NCBI RefSeq assembly: GCF_000264495.1 | Contig: NC_017954.1 | Span: 930,001-994,000, forward strand | DNA from: Thermogladius calderae 1633 | Lineage (GTDB): Archaea > Thermoproteota > Thermoprotei_A > Sulfolobales > Desulfurococcaceae | Direction: 5' to 3' | Length of the DNA stretch: 64,000 nt | Shown: piece after piece, positions 1 through 8,340 of the stretch | Layout: each line of letters starts with the position of its first letter | Position numbering within the stretch: the stretch's first letter is position 1 | The notes under the pieces: model-generated | Told to the model about the DNA's origin: nothing | The model's input: only the letters and a program-made list of their open reading frames with translations | Databases searched by the model: none | Position numbers and translations under genes: made by a program

Positions 1-1
1 C

Positions 2-241
2 AACCTCCTCTTGTCGAGGTCCCTCTCGCAGCTGATACCCCTGTCCCTCGTGGCGATGGCCGCGGGCCCGGGCGGCCCGCTGGCCCCCCTGGCCTACCTG
101 GCGTCACTCGCCGGCGTGTGGGCGTTGTACGGGCTCGCCTCGACTCTCATGGGAAGGGCTAGAGTCGACACGGCGTTGAAGTCCCTAGTCAAGCTCTACC
201 TTGTCCTCATAGCGGGTGCTTTCGTGGGGCTGGTGGTGTAG
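2..241 (+). CDS. NuoH/HycD-like membrane subunit of group 4 [NiFe] hydrogenase (C-terminal part)
   Basis: This is the 3' end of a gene cut by the window edge; the frame is open from base 2, so no start is seen. The ~79 visible residues hold two or three hydrophobic stretches separated by a short charged loop (GRARVDTALK), as in the last helices of NuoH/HycD/EchB-type proteins that anchor energy-converting hydrogenases. The stop is followed at once by the start of the NuoC/NuoD-type large subunit, so it belongs to the same operon. The family is inferred mainly from position and hydropathy; another membrane subunit is possible. Confidence 0.55.
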   Translation, partial: NLLLSRSLSQLIPLSLVAMAAGPGGPLAPLAYLASLAGVWALYGLASTLMGRARVDTALKSLVKLYLVLIAGAFVGLVV

Positions 242-1864
242 ATGCCCGGGGTAGAGGAATACGTGAGGCTGGCCCAGGAGCGGGGAGGTAGGTGGGTCGT
301 CCACGGTGACACAGTACACCTGGTTGTCGACCCCTCCGACCTGAGGCCCATAGCCGACAAGATCTTCAACGAGTACGGCGCGTGCTTCAGGACTTGCGTG
401 GGGACGGACGAGAGGCCTTTGAACAACCACTTCTCCATAACCCACCTGTTCACAGACGACAGGAGCGGCCTCTACATAGCGTTGAAGTCCTACCTAGACC
501 CAGAGAACCCCGTGGCGCCGAGCATCGCGGACGTGGTCCCGGCGGCCGACTGGTGCGAGCTCGAGGCCTGGGACATGCTGGGTATAAGGTTCGAGGGGAG
601 GAGGCTGGAGAGGCTCGTCCTCCCCTACTGGTGGCCCGAGGGCGTCCACCCCCTGAGGAAGGAGTTCGACTACAAGAGCAGGCCCGACGTCTCGCTCGCG
701 AGGAGCGAGAGGGTCACGCTGAGGAAGGAGGTGGGCACCGTCCCGCTCGGCCCCTACCACCCGGCCCTGCACGAGCCGGAGTACTTCGAGCTCTACGTCA
801 AGGGGGAGAGGGTCGTAGACGTGAGGTACAGGGGGTTCCACGTACACAGGGGTATTGAGAAGCTCGCGGAGTCGAGGATGAACTACCAGCAGGTCAACTT
901 CCTCGCGGAGAGGATATGCGGGATATGCGGCTTCGAGCACAGCACGTGCTACGCCCTCGCAGTGGAGAAGGCCGCGGGGGTGGACGTCCCGGAGAGGGCG
1001 CAGTTCATAAGGTCGATAGTACTGGAGGTCGAGAGGCTCCACAGCCACCTGCTACTGCTAGGCGTCGCCTTCCACTTACTGGGCTACGACGCGGGCTTCA
1101 TGCACATGTGGCGCGTCAGGGAGAGGACCATGGTGCTGGCCGAGATGCTGACCGGCAGTAGGAAGACCTACGGGATCAACCTCGTGGGGGGCGTGAGGAG
1201 GGACATCAACGAGGAGAAGAAGAGCAAGGTGCTGTCCGAGCTAGGGGAGCTCGTCAAGGACTTCAAGAGGGTCGTCGAGATCGCCGTCTCGGCCCCCAAC
1301 GTAAAGAGGAGGCTGACGGGCACCGGCCTACTCCCCAAGGAGGACGCGCGGAGGCTGGGGGTCGAGGGGCCCGTGGCTAGGGGCTCGGGGATAGACAAGG
1401 ACGCGCGGAGGGACCTGCCCTACGCCGCCTACAAGTACGCCTCGTTCAGGGTACCCGTCTACACCGAGGGCGACAACATGGCGAGGGTCCTCGTGAGAGT
1501 GGAGGAGGTCTTCGAGTCCGTCTCGATCATAGAGCAACTGCTCGACAAGCTGCCCAAGGGGCCGATCATGGCCGAGAAGGTCGAGATACCCCCGGGCAGA
1601 GTGGGCGTACAGGTCGTGGAGGCGCCCAGGGGCGGCGACGTACACTACGTCCTCACGGGCGACGGGAGGCCCTACCGCTGGAGGGTCAGGGCCCCGACCT
1701 ACGCGAACATACCGGCGCTAAAGGTCATGCTTAGGGACCAGCGCCTCGCGGACGCCCCGATCACCATCGCGAGTATAGACCCGTGCTTCTCCTGCACCGA
1801 CCGCGTAGTCGTCGTAAGGGACGACGGGGTGGTTGAGAGGCTGGAGGTGGGGGCGTCGTGGTGA
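242..1864 (+). CDS. Group 4 [NiFe] hydrogenase large subunit, NuoC-NuoD (HycE-type) fusion
   Basis: A 540-aa protein. Residues 1-165 resemble the 30-kDa NuoC/HycE N-terminal domain (ends PEGVHPLRKEF). Residues 170-540 are the NuoD-like catalytic subunit. Both Ni-binding cysteine pairs are present: RICGICGFEHS (Cys226/Cys229) and DPCFSC near the C terminus (about Cys515/Cys518). Complex I NuoD lacks these, so this is a true hydrogenase subunit. C-D fusion and length (HycE is ~570 aa) fit formate-hydrogenlyase or Mbh-like enzymes that oxidise ferredoxin or formate, reduce protons to H2 and pump ions. The C terminus ends soon after DPCxxC with no long tail, so maturation cleavage may not occur. 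The ATG follows the upstream stop directly; the next gene overlaps by 4 bases. Confidence 0.93.
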   Translation: MPGVEEYVRLAQERGGRWVVHGDTVHLVVDPSDLRPIADKIFNEYGACFRTCVGTDERPLNNHFSITHLFTDDRSGLYIALKSYLDPENPVAPSIADVVPAADWCELEAWDMLGIRFEGRRLERLVLPYWWPEGVHPLRKEFDYKSRPDVSLARSERVTLRKEVGTVPLGPYHPALHEPEYFELYVKGERVVDVRYRGFHVHRGIEKLAESRMNYQQVNFLAERICGICGFEHSTCYALAVEKAAGVDVPERAQFIRSIVLEVERLHSHLLLLGVAFHLLGYDAGFMHMWRVRERTMVLAEMLTGSRKTYGINLVGGVRRDINEEKKSKVLSELGELVKDFKRVVEIAVSAPNVKRRLTGTGLLPKEDARRLGVEGPVARGSGIDKDARRDLPYAAYKYASFRVPVYTEGDNMARVLVRVEEVFESVSIIEQLLDKLPKGPIMAEKVEIPPGRVGVQVVEAPRGGDVHYVLTGDGRPYRWRVRAPTYANIPALKVMLRDQRLADAPITIASIDPCFSCTDRVVVVRDDGVVERLEVGASW

Positions 1865-2370
1865 GAGTACTCAAGCCAGTGGAGCTGATAGTCGTCGCGT
1901 CGGAGAAGGGGAGGGTCACAGTAAAGTACCCCTACCAGGAGCCTCTCGTCACGAGTGACTTCAGGGGGGCTATCAGGATAGACGCGTCCAAGTGCATAGG
2001 CTGCGGGGCCTGCGTCAAGGCCTGCCCGCCCAACGCGCTGGAGCTGTTGGAGTCCCCGGAGAGGCTCGTGATAAGGTACTTCGTCGGCAGGTGTATATTC
2101 TGCTGGAGGTGCGTCGACGTCTGCCCTGTCAAGGCCGTCGTCGGCACGCGTGAGTTCGAGCTCGCCACCGACAGGGTGGAGGACCTCTTCAACTACACGG
2201 TTCACAGGAGGGCTGAGTGCCGGGAGTGCGGTAGCGGGTTCGCCACGAGGAGGATGGTCGAGTACGTGACCGAGAAGTCCGCTGTGTCGGAGTACTACGC
2301 CAACGAGTGCCCGGAGTGCCGGAAGGCGAAAATACTGAATGCGGTCGCGAGGAGGAGGGGCGGTGTCTGA
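1861..2370 (+). CDS. Polyferredoxin subunit of group 4 hydrogenase (NuoI/HycF-like)
   Basis: About 169 aa. Two 4Fe-4S motifs are visible, CIGCGACVKACP and CIFCWRCVDVCP, followed by a C-terminal four-cysteine zinc-ribbon-like knuckle (CRECGSG ... CPECRK). HycF and some archaeal Ech/Mbh ferredoxin subunits have this layout. It should carry electrons between the donor and the small subunit. I prefer the GTG at 1861, which gives the 4-base GTGA overlap with the large subunit; a GTG one codon upstream is equally open. The gene sits between the large and small hydrogenase subunits. Confidence 0.9.
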   Translation: MRVLKPVELIVVASEKGRVTVKYPYQEPLVTSDFRGAIRIDASKCIGCGACVKACPPNALELLESPERLVIRYFVGRCIFCWRCVDVCPVKAVVGTREFELATDRVEDLFNYTVHRRAECRECGSGFATRRMVEYVTEKSAVSEYYANECPECRKAKILNAVARRRGGV

Positions 2371-2833
2371 GAGCGTCAAGAGGAGCATATGGGTCTACCA
2401 CTTGAACACAGGGGGTTGCAACGCCTGCGATATCGAGGTCCTCGACGCTCTCACCCCTTGGTTCGACGCGGAGAGGTTTGGCGTCAAGCTTGTCCCCTCG
2501 CCGAGGCAGGCCGACGTGCTACTCTTAACCGGCCCAGTGACTATCGAAGCCTTACCCAAGGTCGTCAACGCTATAGAGGCCATGCCTAGGCCCAGGTACA
2601 TCGTAGCACTCGGCTCGTGCGGCGTCGGTGGCGGTATCTGGCACGACACCTACTCGACTATAGGTGGGGTGAGAGAGCTCCTCAAGATCCTCGAGGCCCG
2701 CGGGGTAAAGGTGGACGGTGTCTACTACGTCCCCGGCTGCCCCGTGAGGCCGGAGAGCATACTCTACGCCATCGCCCTCTTCAAGGGCCTGGTCGAGAAG
2801 AAGGTCAAGAGCGAGGTGGCCTACAGCGACTGA
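2363..2833 (+). CDS. Group 4 [NiFe] hydrogenase small subunit (NuoB/HycG-like)
   Basis: About 156 aa from the GTG at 2363, which overlaps the ferredoxin gene by 8 bases and is preceded by a purine-rich GGAGGAGGGG ribosome-binding site; an ATG at 2339 is also open. The NuoB-type 4Fe-4S ligands are present: GGCNACDIE (two Cys), ALGSCGVGGG and YVPGCPVRPE. This subunit holds the proximal cluster that passes electrons to the Ni-Fe site. At ~155 residues it is the short group 4 form without the extra ferredoxin domain of classical small subunits. Confidence 0.92.
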   Translation: MSESVKRSIWVYHLNTGGCNACDIEVLDALTPWFDAERFGVKLVPSPRQADVLLLTGPVTIEALPKVVNAIEAMPRPRYIVALGSCGVGGGIWHDTYSTIGGVRELLKILEARGVKVDGVYYVPGCPVRPESILYAIALFKGLVEKKVKSEVAYSD

Positions 2834-2837
2834 GGAA

Positions 2838-3107
2838 GTGAAGGTCTACAGGTGTACCCCGAGGGAGTACAAGCCCCCGTTCCCGAGGCACTTCATAGCG
2901 GACATTCACCAGTGCGTCGAGGAGGCCTCGATAAGCCTAGAAAGGGCGAGGGGGGTACTCCCCGAGGACCTGTTCAGGGAGTTGGTGAGCAAGAAGAGAG
3001 TGCTGGTGACAGACCACGAAAACGCTAGGAAGATTTTAGGAAAGGAGCTCTTGGGTGAGACTTACCTACTACTCTCTCTCGAGGCTGGGGGCCCGGGGTT
3101 AAAGTAA
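2838..3107 (+). CDS. Small hypothetical protein at the end of the hydrogenase operon
   Basis: 89 aa, GTG start 4 bases after the small-subunit stop with GAGGAA just upstream, so co-transcription and translational coupling are likely. The N terminus (YRCTPREYKPPFPRHF) is basic, proline-rich and has single Cys and His residues; the rest is predicted helical with ARGVLPEDLFRELV. No cofactor motif and no membrane segment. I do not recognise the family. It could be an assembly factor or accessory subunit, judged only by position. Confidence 0.6.
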   Translation: MKVYRCTPREYKPPFPRHFIADIHQCVEEASISLERARGVLPEDLFRELVSKKRVLVTDHENARKILGKELLGETYLLLSLEAGGPGLK

Positions 3108-3112
3108 TATAG
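3104..3112 (+). promoter_or_regulatory. TATA box of rbsD
   Basis: GTAATATAG lies centred ~29 bases before the GTG of rbsD, in the 29-base gap after the hydrogenase operon. The spacing fits an archaeal TATA box driving a nearly leaderless rbsD transcript. Confidence 0.45.
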
Positions 3113-3136
3113 CTTAAGGGCAGATTAGGAAGTGGG

Positions 3137-3565
3137 GTGAGGGCCTTGTTGAAGACCCCGATCATACACCCCGAGCTCCTCTACGAGCTATCCAAGCTCG
3201 GGCACACAGATGTGTTTGTCATAGCAGACGCAGGACTCCCCATACCACCTGGCAAGAAGAGGATAGACCTGGCATTCGCCCCGGGGAAGCCAGGCTTCCT
3301 AGAGGTCTTGGGGGTGGTGCTGAGCAACGTGGTGGTCGAGAGAGCCGTTCTAGCCAACGAGATAAAAGACCGGAACCCCGAGATGCACAAGAAGATACTC
3401 GAGCTGATTGAGGCCAACAAGGCGTCGTGGAAGAACTTCGAGCTGAAGTACGTGCCTCACGAGGAGTTCAAGGCCGTGTACGTGGCTTCGTCCAGGTTCG
3501 TGGTGAGGACGGGCGAGTACACGCCGTACTCTAACATAGCTCTAGTCGCTGGCGTCCCCTTCTAG
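3137..3565 (+). CDS. rbsD: D-ribose pyranase RbsD
   Basis: 142 aa, close to bacterial RbsD (~139 aa). It interconverts beta-pyranose and beta-furanose forms of ribose in the cytoplasm so that ribokinase can use them. Family features are visible: an N-terminal helix with LSKLGHTD (catalytic His of the GHTD motif), IADAGLPIP, and a C-terminal YVASSRFVVRTGEYTPYSNI with the conserved Tyr/Asn region. The GTG is used because homologs begin at this point. It is followed by ~105 bases holding the rbsK promoter. Confidence 0.93.
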   Translation: MRALLKTPIIHPELLYELSKLGHTDVFVIADAGLPIPPGKKRIDLAFAPGKPGFLEVLGVVLSNVVVERAVLANEIKDRNPEMHKKILELIEANKASWKNFELKYVPHEEFKAVYVASSRFVVRTGEYTPYSNIALVAGVPF

Positions 3566-3590
3566 GAGTGGGGTCTCAGCCCACCTAAAG

Positions 3591-3604
3591 TACTACACGT
3601 AGTA
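3591..3604 (+). promoter_or_regulatory. Possible operator upstream of rbsK
   Basis: TACTACACGTAGTA is a near-perfect palindrome (only the central two bases break symmetry). It is centred ~50 bases before the rbsK core promoter and shares the ACACGT core with the palindrome before rbsB. A regulator site is inferred. Confidence 0.4.
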
Positions 3605-3640
3605 GAAAAAGCTAAACGTATATATCGCACGAGTATAAAG

Positions 3641-3653
3641 AGTTATTTAAAGT
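3641..3653 (+). promoter_or_regulatory. Core promoter of rbsKAC
   Basis: AGTTATTTAAAGT begins 30 bases before the ATG of rbsK. The identical 13-mer begins 29 bases before the ATG of rbsB. TTATTTAAAG fits an archaeal BRE/TATA element and would place transcription start at or next to the ATG. Other AT-rich boxes (GTATATAT at ~3618, GTATAAAG at 3633) lie just upstream. Confidence 0.5.
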
Positions 3654-3670
3654 CCGTTAACGTGAGGTTA

Positions 3671-4615
3671 ATGATAACAGTCCTCGGAAGTATACACGTG
3701 GACTTCGTAATTAGAGTTAAGAGGTTCCCGCACCCCGGCGAGACGATCCTGGGACACGGCTTCACGATACTCCCCGGGGGTAAAGGCGCTAACCAGGCCG
3801 TGGGCTGCGGGAGGCTGGGAGTAAAGACCTTCATGGTGGGTAAGATCGGTAGGAGCTTCCGGGACATGCTCGTTGACAACTTCAAGTCGAACAACGTCGA
3901 CACCTCCTACATAACGTTCACGGACGAGTACGAGACCGGTGTAGCCGTCATCTACGTCAACGACGAGACAGGCGAGAACATGATAGCCGTCGACCCTGGG
4001 GCGGACTACGCGTTGTCGAGAGGGGACGTAGATAGAGCTGAGCCAGCCCTCTCCTCCTCCAGGGTGTTCCTCACCCAGTTGGAAATACCCATCGAGCTAG
4101 TCGAGTACTCGCTCGCGAAGGCGGCCGAGTACGTCGACTACGTAGTGCTAAACCCCGCGCCCGCGAGCAGTTTGCGTGGAGAGGTCTTGAGGCACGTAGA
4201 CGTCATCACGCCAAACAGGTCGGAGGCCTCGCTCCTCACGGGTGTGAAGGTCACCGACGTCAAGAGCGCGGTGGAGGCGGGTCGGAGGCTAATTGAAATG
4301 GGTGTAGAACACGTGGTCGTTACAATGGGGTCTGAGGGAGCGGTCCTAGTCGCGAGAGACCACGCACTGTTGTTCCCGGCCTTCCGGGTGAGCGTGGTAG
4401 ACACGACTGGAGCGGGGGACGCGTTCAACGCCGGCCTGGCGTACGGGCTGGCCGCAGGCCTCCCCCTCCCGGAGTCCGTGAAAATAGGCGTCGCGGCAGC
4501 GGCTATAAAGGTGACGAAGCCGGGCGCCCAGACGGGGCTCCCGTGGAGGGCCGACCTAGACGTCTTCGCCCAGAGGAGGGAGTTCCAGGAGTACGAGCCG
4601 GTCGTGGTGGCCTAG
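3671..4615 (+). CDS. rbsK: Ribokinase (PfkB family)
   Basis: 314 aa from ATG 3671 (a GTG at 3662 is also in frame). It phosphorylates D-ribose to ribose 5-phosphate with ATP. PfkB signatures are clear: GGKGANQAVGCGRLG near residue 37 (substrate and anion binding) and DTTGAGDAFNAGL near residue 248, including the catalytic Asp. The ATG is favoured because ribokinases start with a short strand like ITVLGSIHVDF and because the core promoter lies 30 bases upstream. The stop abuts the ATG of rbsA, so rbsK, rbsA and rbsC form one transcript. Confidence 0.93.
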   Translation: MITVLGSIHVDFVIRVKRFPHPGETILGHGFTILPGGKGANQAVGCGRLGVKTFMVGKIGRSFRDMLVDNFKSNNVDTSYITFTDEYETGVAVIYVNDETGENMIAVDPGADYALSRGDVDRAEPALSSSRVFLTQLEIPIELVEYSLAKAAEYVDYVVLNPAPASSLRGEVLRHVDVITPNRSEASLLTGVKVTDVKSAVEAGRRLIEMGVEHVVVTMGSEGAVLVARDHALLFPAFRVSVVDTTGAGDAFNAGLAYGLAAGLPLPESVKIGVAAAAIKVTKPGAQTGLPWRADLDVFAQRREFQEYEPVVVA

Positions 4616-6139
4616 ATGAGCACACCCCCCGCGGTCAAAGCCGTCAACTTGACCAAGACATTCCCGGGCGTCGTGGCCCTAAACAACATCGACTTCGACG
4701 TCATGTACGGCGAAGTCCACGCCGTAGTGGGGCAGAACGGGGCCGGGAAGTCCACGCTTGTCAAGGTACTTAACGGTATACACCCCCCTGACAGAGGCGA
4801 GATCTACGTCGACGGGAGGCAGGTGAGGATCAGGAGCCCGGCCGACGCCAAGAAGCACGGTATCACCCTCGTACACCAGGAGCTCATGGTGTATCCGAAC
4901 CTCACAGTAGCGGAAAACATATTCGTGTCGAGGATGTCGCGTGGCCGCACGTCTAGCTTTGTTATAAGTAGGAGGGAGCTGGACGACTACGCCGTCAAGT
5001 ACCTTAAAATGGTCGGCTTGGACGTCGACCCCTCGACGAAGCTGAGAGACCTCGGGGTAGGGGAGCAACAGCTGGTGCAGATAGCCAGATCGCTCGCGGA
5101 GGACGCTAAGGTTATCTGCCTCGACGAGCCCACGAGCGCCCTTACACCCGGCGAGGTGGAGAGGCTGTTCAGCGTGATAAGAGAGCTGAAGTCTAGGGGG
5201 AGGGCAGTCGTGTACATAACGCACTACATCGACGAGGTCTTCAAGATCGCCGACAGGGTCACCGTGTTGCGCGACGGGGTGAAGATAGCCACTAAGAGAG
5301 TCGCGGAGACCAACGCGTCCGAAGTGGTCTCCCTAATGCTGGGCAGGAGCCTTTCAGAGTTCTACGCTTATAAACCGGTCTCCGAGACTACAGGGCACCC
5401 CCTGTTAGTAGTCAAGAACCTCAGCACCCAGCCGACTAGGCCGTCTGAGGTGCCTCTCAAGAACATCAGCTTCGAGTTAATGAGGGGCGAAGTACTCGGG
5501 GTCCTAGGCCTCTTAGGCTCTGGTAAGACCGAGCTCGCCAAGTCGCTGATCGGTATGCAGAGAGTGGTCTCTGGAGAGATATGGGTTGAGGGGAGGAGAG
5601 TGGAGGTGAAGAGCCCCCTCGACGCCGCGAGGCTGGGGATCTTCTACCTCCCCGAGAACAGGAGGCTGGAGGGCATCGTCCCTCTCATGAGCGTGAAAGA
5701 CAACATCCTACTGCCGTCAATAGACCTCGTCGACAAGTTCGTCAGGAAGAACTCGCTGGAGGAGACTATAGCAAGCGACTGGGTTAGAAGGCTCAACATC
5801 AAGACGCCCTCCTTGTACACGAAGGTGTCCAACTTGAGCGGGGGGAACCAGCAGAAGGTGGTCATAGCCAAGGCCCTGGCACGCAGGTCCAGGATACTCA
5901 TATTCGACGAGCCCACGATGGGCATAGACATCGGCGCCAAGGTAGAGATCAGGAGGATCATCGCCAGACTGTCCGAGGAGGGGCACTCGATCATCCTCGC
6001 GACCTCAGACGTCGACGAGGCTCTTACTCTCTCCGACAAGATACTCGTTCTGTACAAGGGGGAGGTCAAGGGTTATTTACGTAGAGGAGAAGTAAGTAGA
6101 GACAAGGTCGTGAAGTTGATGTCCGGCTACGGGGGTTGA
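4616..6139 (+). CDS. rbsA: Ribose ABC transporter ATP-binding protein RbsA
   Basis: 507 aa with two fused nucleotide-binding domains, the CUT2 sugar-importer architecture. Domain 1: Walker A GQNGAGKST, signature-like LGVGEQQLVQIARSL, Walker B ICLDEPTSAL. Domain 2 (from ~residue 260): degenerate Walker A GLLGSGKTE, signature LSGGNQQKVVIAKAL, Walker B ILIFDEPTMGIDIGAK. Unequal sites are normal for RbsA. It energises the RbsC permease on the cytoplasmic face. It lies directly between rbsK and rbsC with 0-3 base gaps. Confidence 0.95.
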   Translation: MSTPPAVKAVNLTKTFPGVVALNNIDFDVMYGEVHAVVGQNGAGKSTLVKVLNGIHPPDRGEIYVDGRQVRIRSPADAKKHGITLVHQELMVYPNLTVAENIFVSRMSRGRTSSFVISRRELDDYAVKYLKMVGLDVDPSTKLRDLGVGEQQLVQIARSLAEDAKVICLDEPTSALTPGEVERLFSVIRELKSRGRAVVYITHYIDEVFKIADRVTVLRDGVKIATKRVAETNASEVVSLMLGRSLSEFYAYKPVSETTGHPLLVVKNLSTQPTRPSEVPLKNISFELMRGEVLGVLGLLGSGKTELAKSLIGMQRVVSGEIWVEGRRVEVKSPLDAARLGIFYLPENRRLEGIVPLMSVKDNILLPSIDLVDKFVRKNSLEETIASDWVRRLNIKTPSLYTKVSNLSGGNQQKVVIAKALARRSRILIFDEPTMGIDIGAKVEIRRIIARLSEEGHSIILATSDVDEALTLSDKILVLYKGEVKGYLRRGEVSRDKVVKLMSGYGG

Positions 6140-6142
6140 GCC

Positions 6143-7108
6143 GTGGGCTTAAAGGGGACCAGCCTGTCTGCTCTCGTGAGGAAGTTTCTGTCTCTCGAGG
6201 AGTCTAAGCCTCTCGTAGCGCTGCTAGTCCTGTACCTCGCCTCAGCGGTGATCTCGCCCTACTTCCTAACGGTCTACAACCAGAAGATCCTCCTACTACA
6301 GGCCTCGCCCCTGGTCATGCTAGCTCTAGGCGAGTCCATGATCATTATGATGGGGAGTATCGACCTATCGCCCGGTTCGACAATGGCGCTCGCAGGCCTA
6401 ATAGCCGCGCTCGCGAGCAACGTCTACGGGTTCCCCCTAGTACTCAGCGCGCTGATCGGGGTCGGGGTGGGTGCTTTGATCGGCCTCGTCAACGGCCTGG
6501 CTGTGACCAAGGCGAAGATCCCCTCCTTCGTCGCGACGCTCGCCTCCATGGTCGCCGCGAGAGGCCTAGTCCTCCTCGTGACGGGCGGGACGTCCATATA
6601 CGGGCTGGTGGGCTACGAGTGGCTCACCGACGAGACAGCTGGCCTTGCCAACATGGTCTGGCTGTTCATCGCCTTCACCGCCTTAACGTACTTCATACTG
6701 AAGAAGACCACGCTGGGCTTGAAGGTCTACGCTATAGGCGGCAACGAGGAGGCTGTAAGGTACTCCGGGTTGAACGCGGACAACGTCAAGATCGCCGTGT
6801 TCACGATAGCGGGGTCTTTCTACGCCATCGCCGGCCTGATGATGGACGCCAGGCTCCAGGCCGCTTACCCGTGGACAGGCTACGGTAGCGAGCTCGACGC
6901 CATAGCAGCCTCGGTGCTAGGCGGGATACAACTCACAGGCGGTGTCGGGTCGCCCGTGGGCTCGTTCATAGGAGCGTACATTCTGACCTTGATATCGAAC
7001 ATACTCATCCTCCTCGGAGTGAACCCGTACCTCCAGTGGGTGGTCAAAGGCTTCATACTAGGTGTAGCGGCCCTCACGCTGACCCGCGGGCTCCGCTACG
7101 TCAAGTAG
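6143..7108 (+). CDS. rbsC: Ribose ABC transporter permease RbsC
   Basis: 321 aa, about 8-10 hydrophobic segments, length typical for RbsC. Family marks include LALGESMIIMMGSIDLSPGS (CUT2 permease motif), GLVNGLAVTKAKIPSFVATLA and the late loop SVLGGIQLTGGVGSPVGSFIG. It forms the membrane channel with RbsA and takes ribose from RbsB. It starts with GTG 3 bases after the rbsA stop. The next gene, rbsB, has its own promoter, which probably lets the binding protein be made in excess. Confidence 0.94.
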   Translation: MGLKGTSLSALVRKFLSLEESKPLVALLVLYLASAVISPYFLTVYNQKILLLQASPLVMLALGESMIIMMGSIDLSPGSTMALAGLIAALASNVYGFPLVLSALIGVGVGALIGLVNGLAVTKAKIPSFVATLASMVAARGLVLLVTGGTSIYGLVGYEWLTDETAGLANMVWLFIAFTALTYFILKKTTLGLKVYAIGGNEEAVRYSGLNADNVKIAVFTIAGSFYAIAGLMMDARLQAAYPWTGYGSELDAIAASVLGGIQLTGGVGSPVGSFIGAYILTLISNILILLGVNPYLQWVVKGFILGVAALTLTRGLRYVK

Positions 7109-7120
7109 GGCTACCTCGGT

Positions 7121-7160
7121 AAACACGTATTCTATTTTCTGTAAGTACGAACACGTGTTC
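7121..7160 (+). promoter_or_regulatory. Pair of operator-like elements upstream of rbsB
   Basis: GAACACGTGTTC at 7149-7160 is a perfect 12-base palindrome. A 10/12 match, AAACACGTATTC, lies 28 bases upstream at 7121-7132. Both sit before the rbsB core promoter. The paired arrangement suggests cooperative binding of a dimeric regulator responding to ribose; that role is inferred. Confidence 0.5.
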
Positions 7161-7191
7161 AAGTTAGACTTATATACTACCAGGCTAAACT

Positions 7192-7204
7192 AGTTATTTA
7201 AAGT
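7192..7204 (+). promoter_or_regulatory. Core promoter of rbsB
   Basis: Same 13-mer AGTTATTTAAAGT as before rbsK, beginning 29 bases before the rbsB ATG at 7221. A second AT-rich box, CTTATATAC, lies ~20 bases upstream and is an alternative TATA element. Confidence 0.5.
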
Positions 7205-7220
7205 GCGACAGTTGAGTCCT

Positions 7221-8258
7221 ATGGGTAAGGCCCTGTCTAAAACCATAACCTACGTCATTATAGCTATTGTCGTCATCGCCGTTGCCGGCGGGCTCGCGTA
7301 CTGGTACTACAGTAGCCAGAAGCCCTCTGGGATCAAGGTAGGCCTCTTCATAAGCAACCTAGGCAACCCGTACTTCGCGCTTCTACGCGACGGTGCCCAG
7401 GCGGCTGTCAACGAGCTCAAGAACAAGGGAGTCAGCATAGAGATGGTGGTCTACGACGCTAAAGACGACCCTTCGCTCCAGTCCAACCAGATAGAGACGG
7501 CTGTGGGCCAGAAGTTCAGCGCCCTCGTCGTCAACCCAACGGACATACAGGCCATCCAGCCGTCGCTGAGCAAGGCTAAGAGTGCTGGCATACCTGTCGT
7601 GACGACTGACCGTGACGTGGCCGACAAGACCCTGAGGTTCGTCTTCATCGGTACCGACAACGTTAAGGGCGCTGAGCAGGCGGCCAACGCGCTGATCCAG
7701 GCCCTCACAGAGAGCGGTAAGCCGACCCCGTGGAAGGTCGTGATACTCAACGGTATCCCGGGCACCACCGCCGCCATTGACAGGAACAAGGGCTTCCACA
7801 ACGTCCTAGACCCGCTTGTATCGCAGGGTAAGGTCGTGATCGTCGCGGAGGAGGTCGCCAACTTCAGGAGGGACGAGGCCCTGAGCAAGATGGAGTCGAT
7901 ACTAGCCGCCAAGAAAGTGGACGCGGTGATAGCGGCTAACGACGAGATGGCGCTCGGCGCTATACAGGCCATCAAAGGGGCCGGGCTCACGCCGGGCAAG
8001 GACATCATAGTAGTGGGCTACGACGCCATCCCAGACGCCGTCGCCGCCGTGAAGGCGGGAGAGATGTACGCCACGATAGCCCAGTCGCCCTTCCTACAGG
8101 GCTACTGGGGTATCCTGGCCGCGTACTACAGGGTCACCCAGAACTGGAACCCGCCCGCAGACTGGATCCCCACACCGACCGTCGTGGTGACGAAGGCCAA
8201 CGCCGACACATTCCAGCAGGAGGTCTCCACGCCTAAGCCGCTGCCTGGAGCCCCGTAG
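7221..8258 (+). CDS. rbsB: Ribose-binding protein RbsB, membrane-anchored
   Basis: 345 aa. A hydrophobic N-terminal segment (residues ~7-27, YVIIAIVVIAVAGGLAYWYY) is a signal or membrane anchor that places the protein outside the cytoplasmic membrane. The rest is a periplasmic-binding type I fold: GLFISNLGNPYFALLRDGAQ, VVNPTDIQAIQPSLSKAKSAGIPVVTTDRDV and VIAANDEMALGAIQAI, all typical of RbsB. The ATG at 7221 is chosen over a GTG at 7203 because it gives a normal signal sequence and fits the core-promoter spacing. It delivers ribose to RbsC. Confidence 0.93.
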   Translation: MGKALSKTITYVIIAIVVIAVAGGLAYWYYSSQKPSGIKVGLFISNLGNPYFALLRDGAQAAVNELKNKGVSIEMVVYDAKDDPSLQSNQIETAVGQKFSALVVNPTDIQAIQPSLSKAKSAGIPVVTTDRDVADKTLRFVFIGTDNVKGAEQAANALIQALTESGKPTPWKVVILNGIPGTTAAIDRNKGFHNVLDPLVSQGKVVIVAEEVANFRRDEALSKMESILAAKKVDAVIAANDEMALGAIQAIKGAGLTPGKDIIVVGYDAIPDAVAAVKAGEMYATIAQSPFLQGYWGILAAYYRVTQNWNPPADWIPTPTVVVTKANADTFQQEVSTPKPLPGAP

Positions 8259-8269
8259 AACCCTTACCA

Positions 8270-8303
8270 TTTTTCCCCTTCTCACCTCAAACCCCCTTTT
8301 TAA
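8270..8303 (+). terminator. T-rich stretches after rbsB, possible terminator and bioY TATA
   Basis: A T5 run ten bases after the rbsB stop could end transcription in archaeal fashion. The following CTTTTTAACCC (8296-8306) is ~40 bases before the bioY start and may be its TATA box. Confidence 0.3.
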
Positions 8304-8340
8304 CCCAGGCCCCCCATTAGGTGTACCAGGGTGCGGGGCC

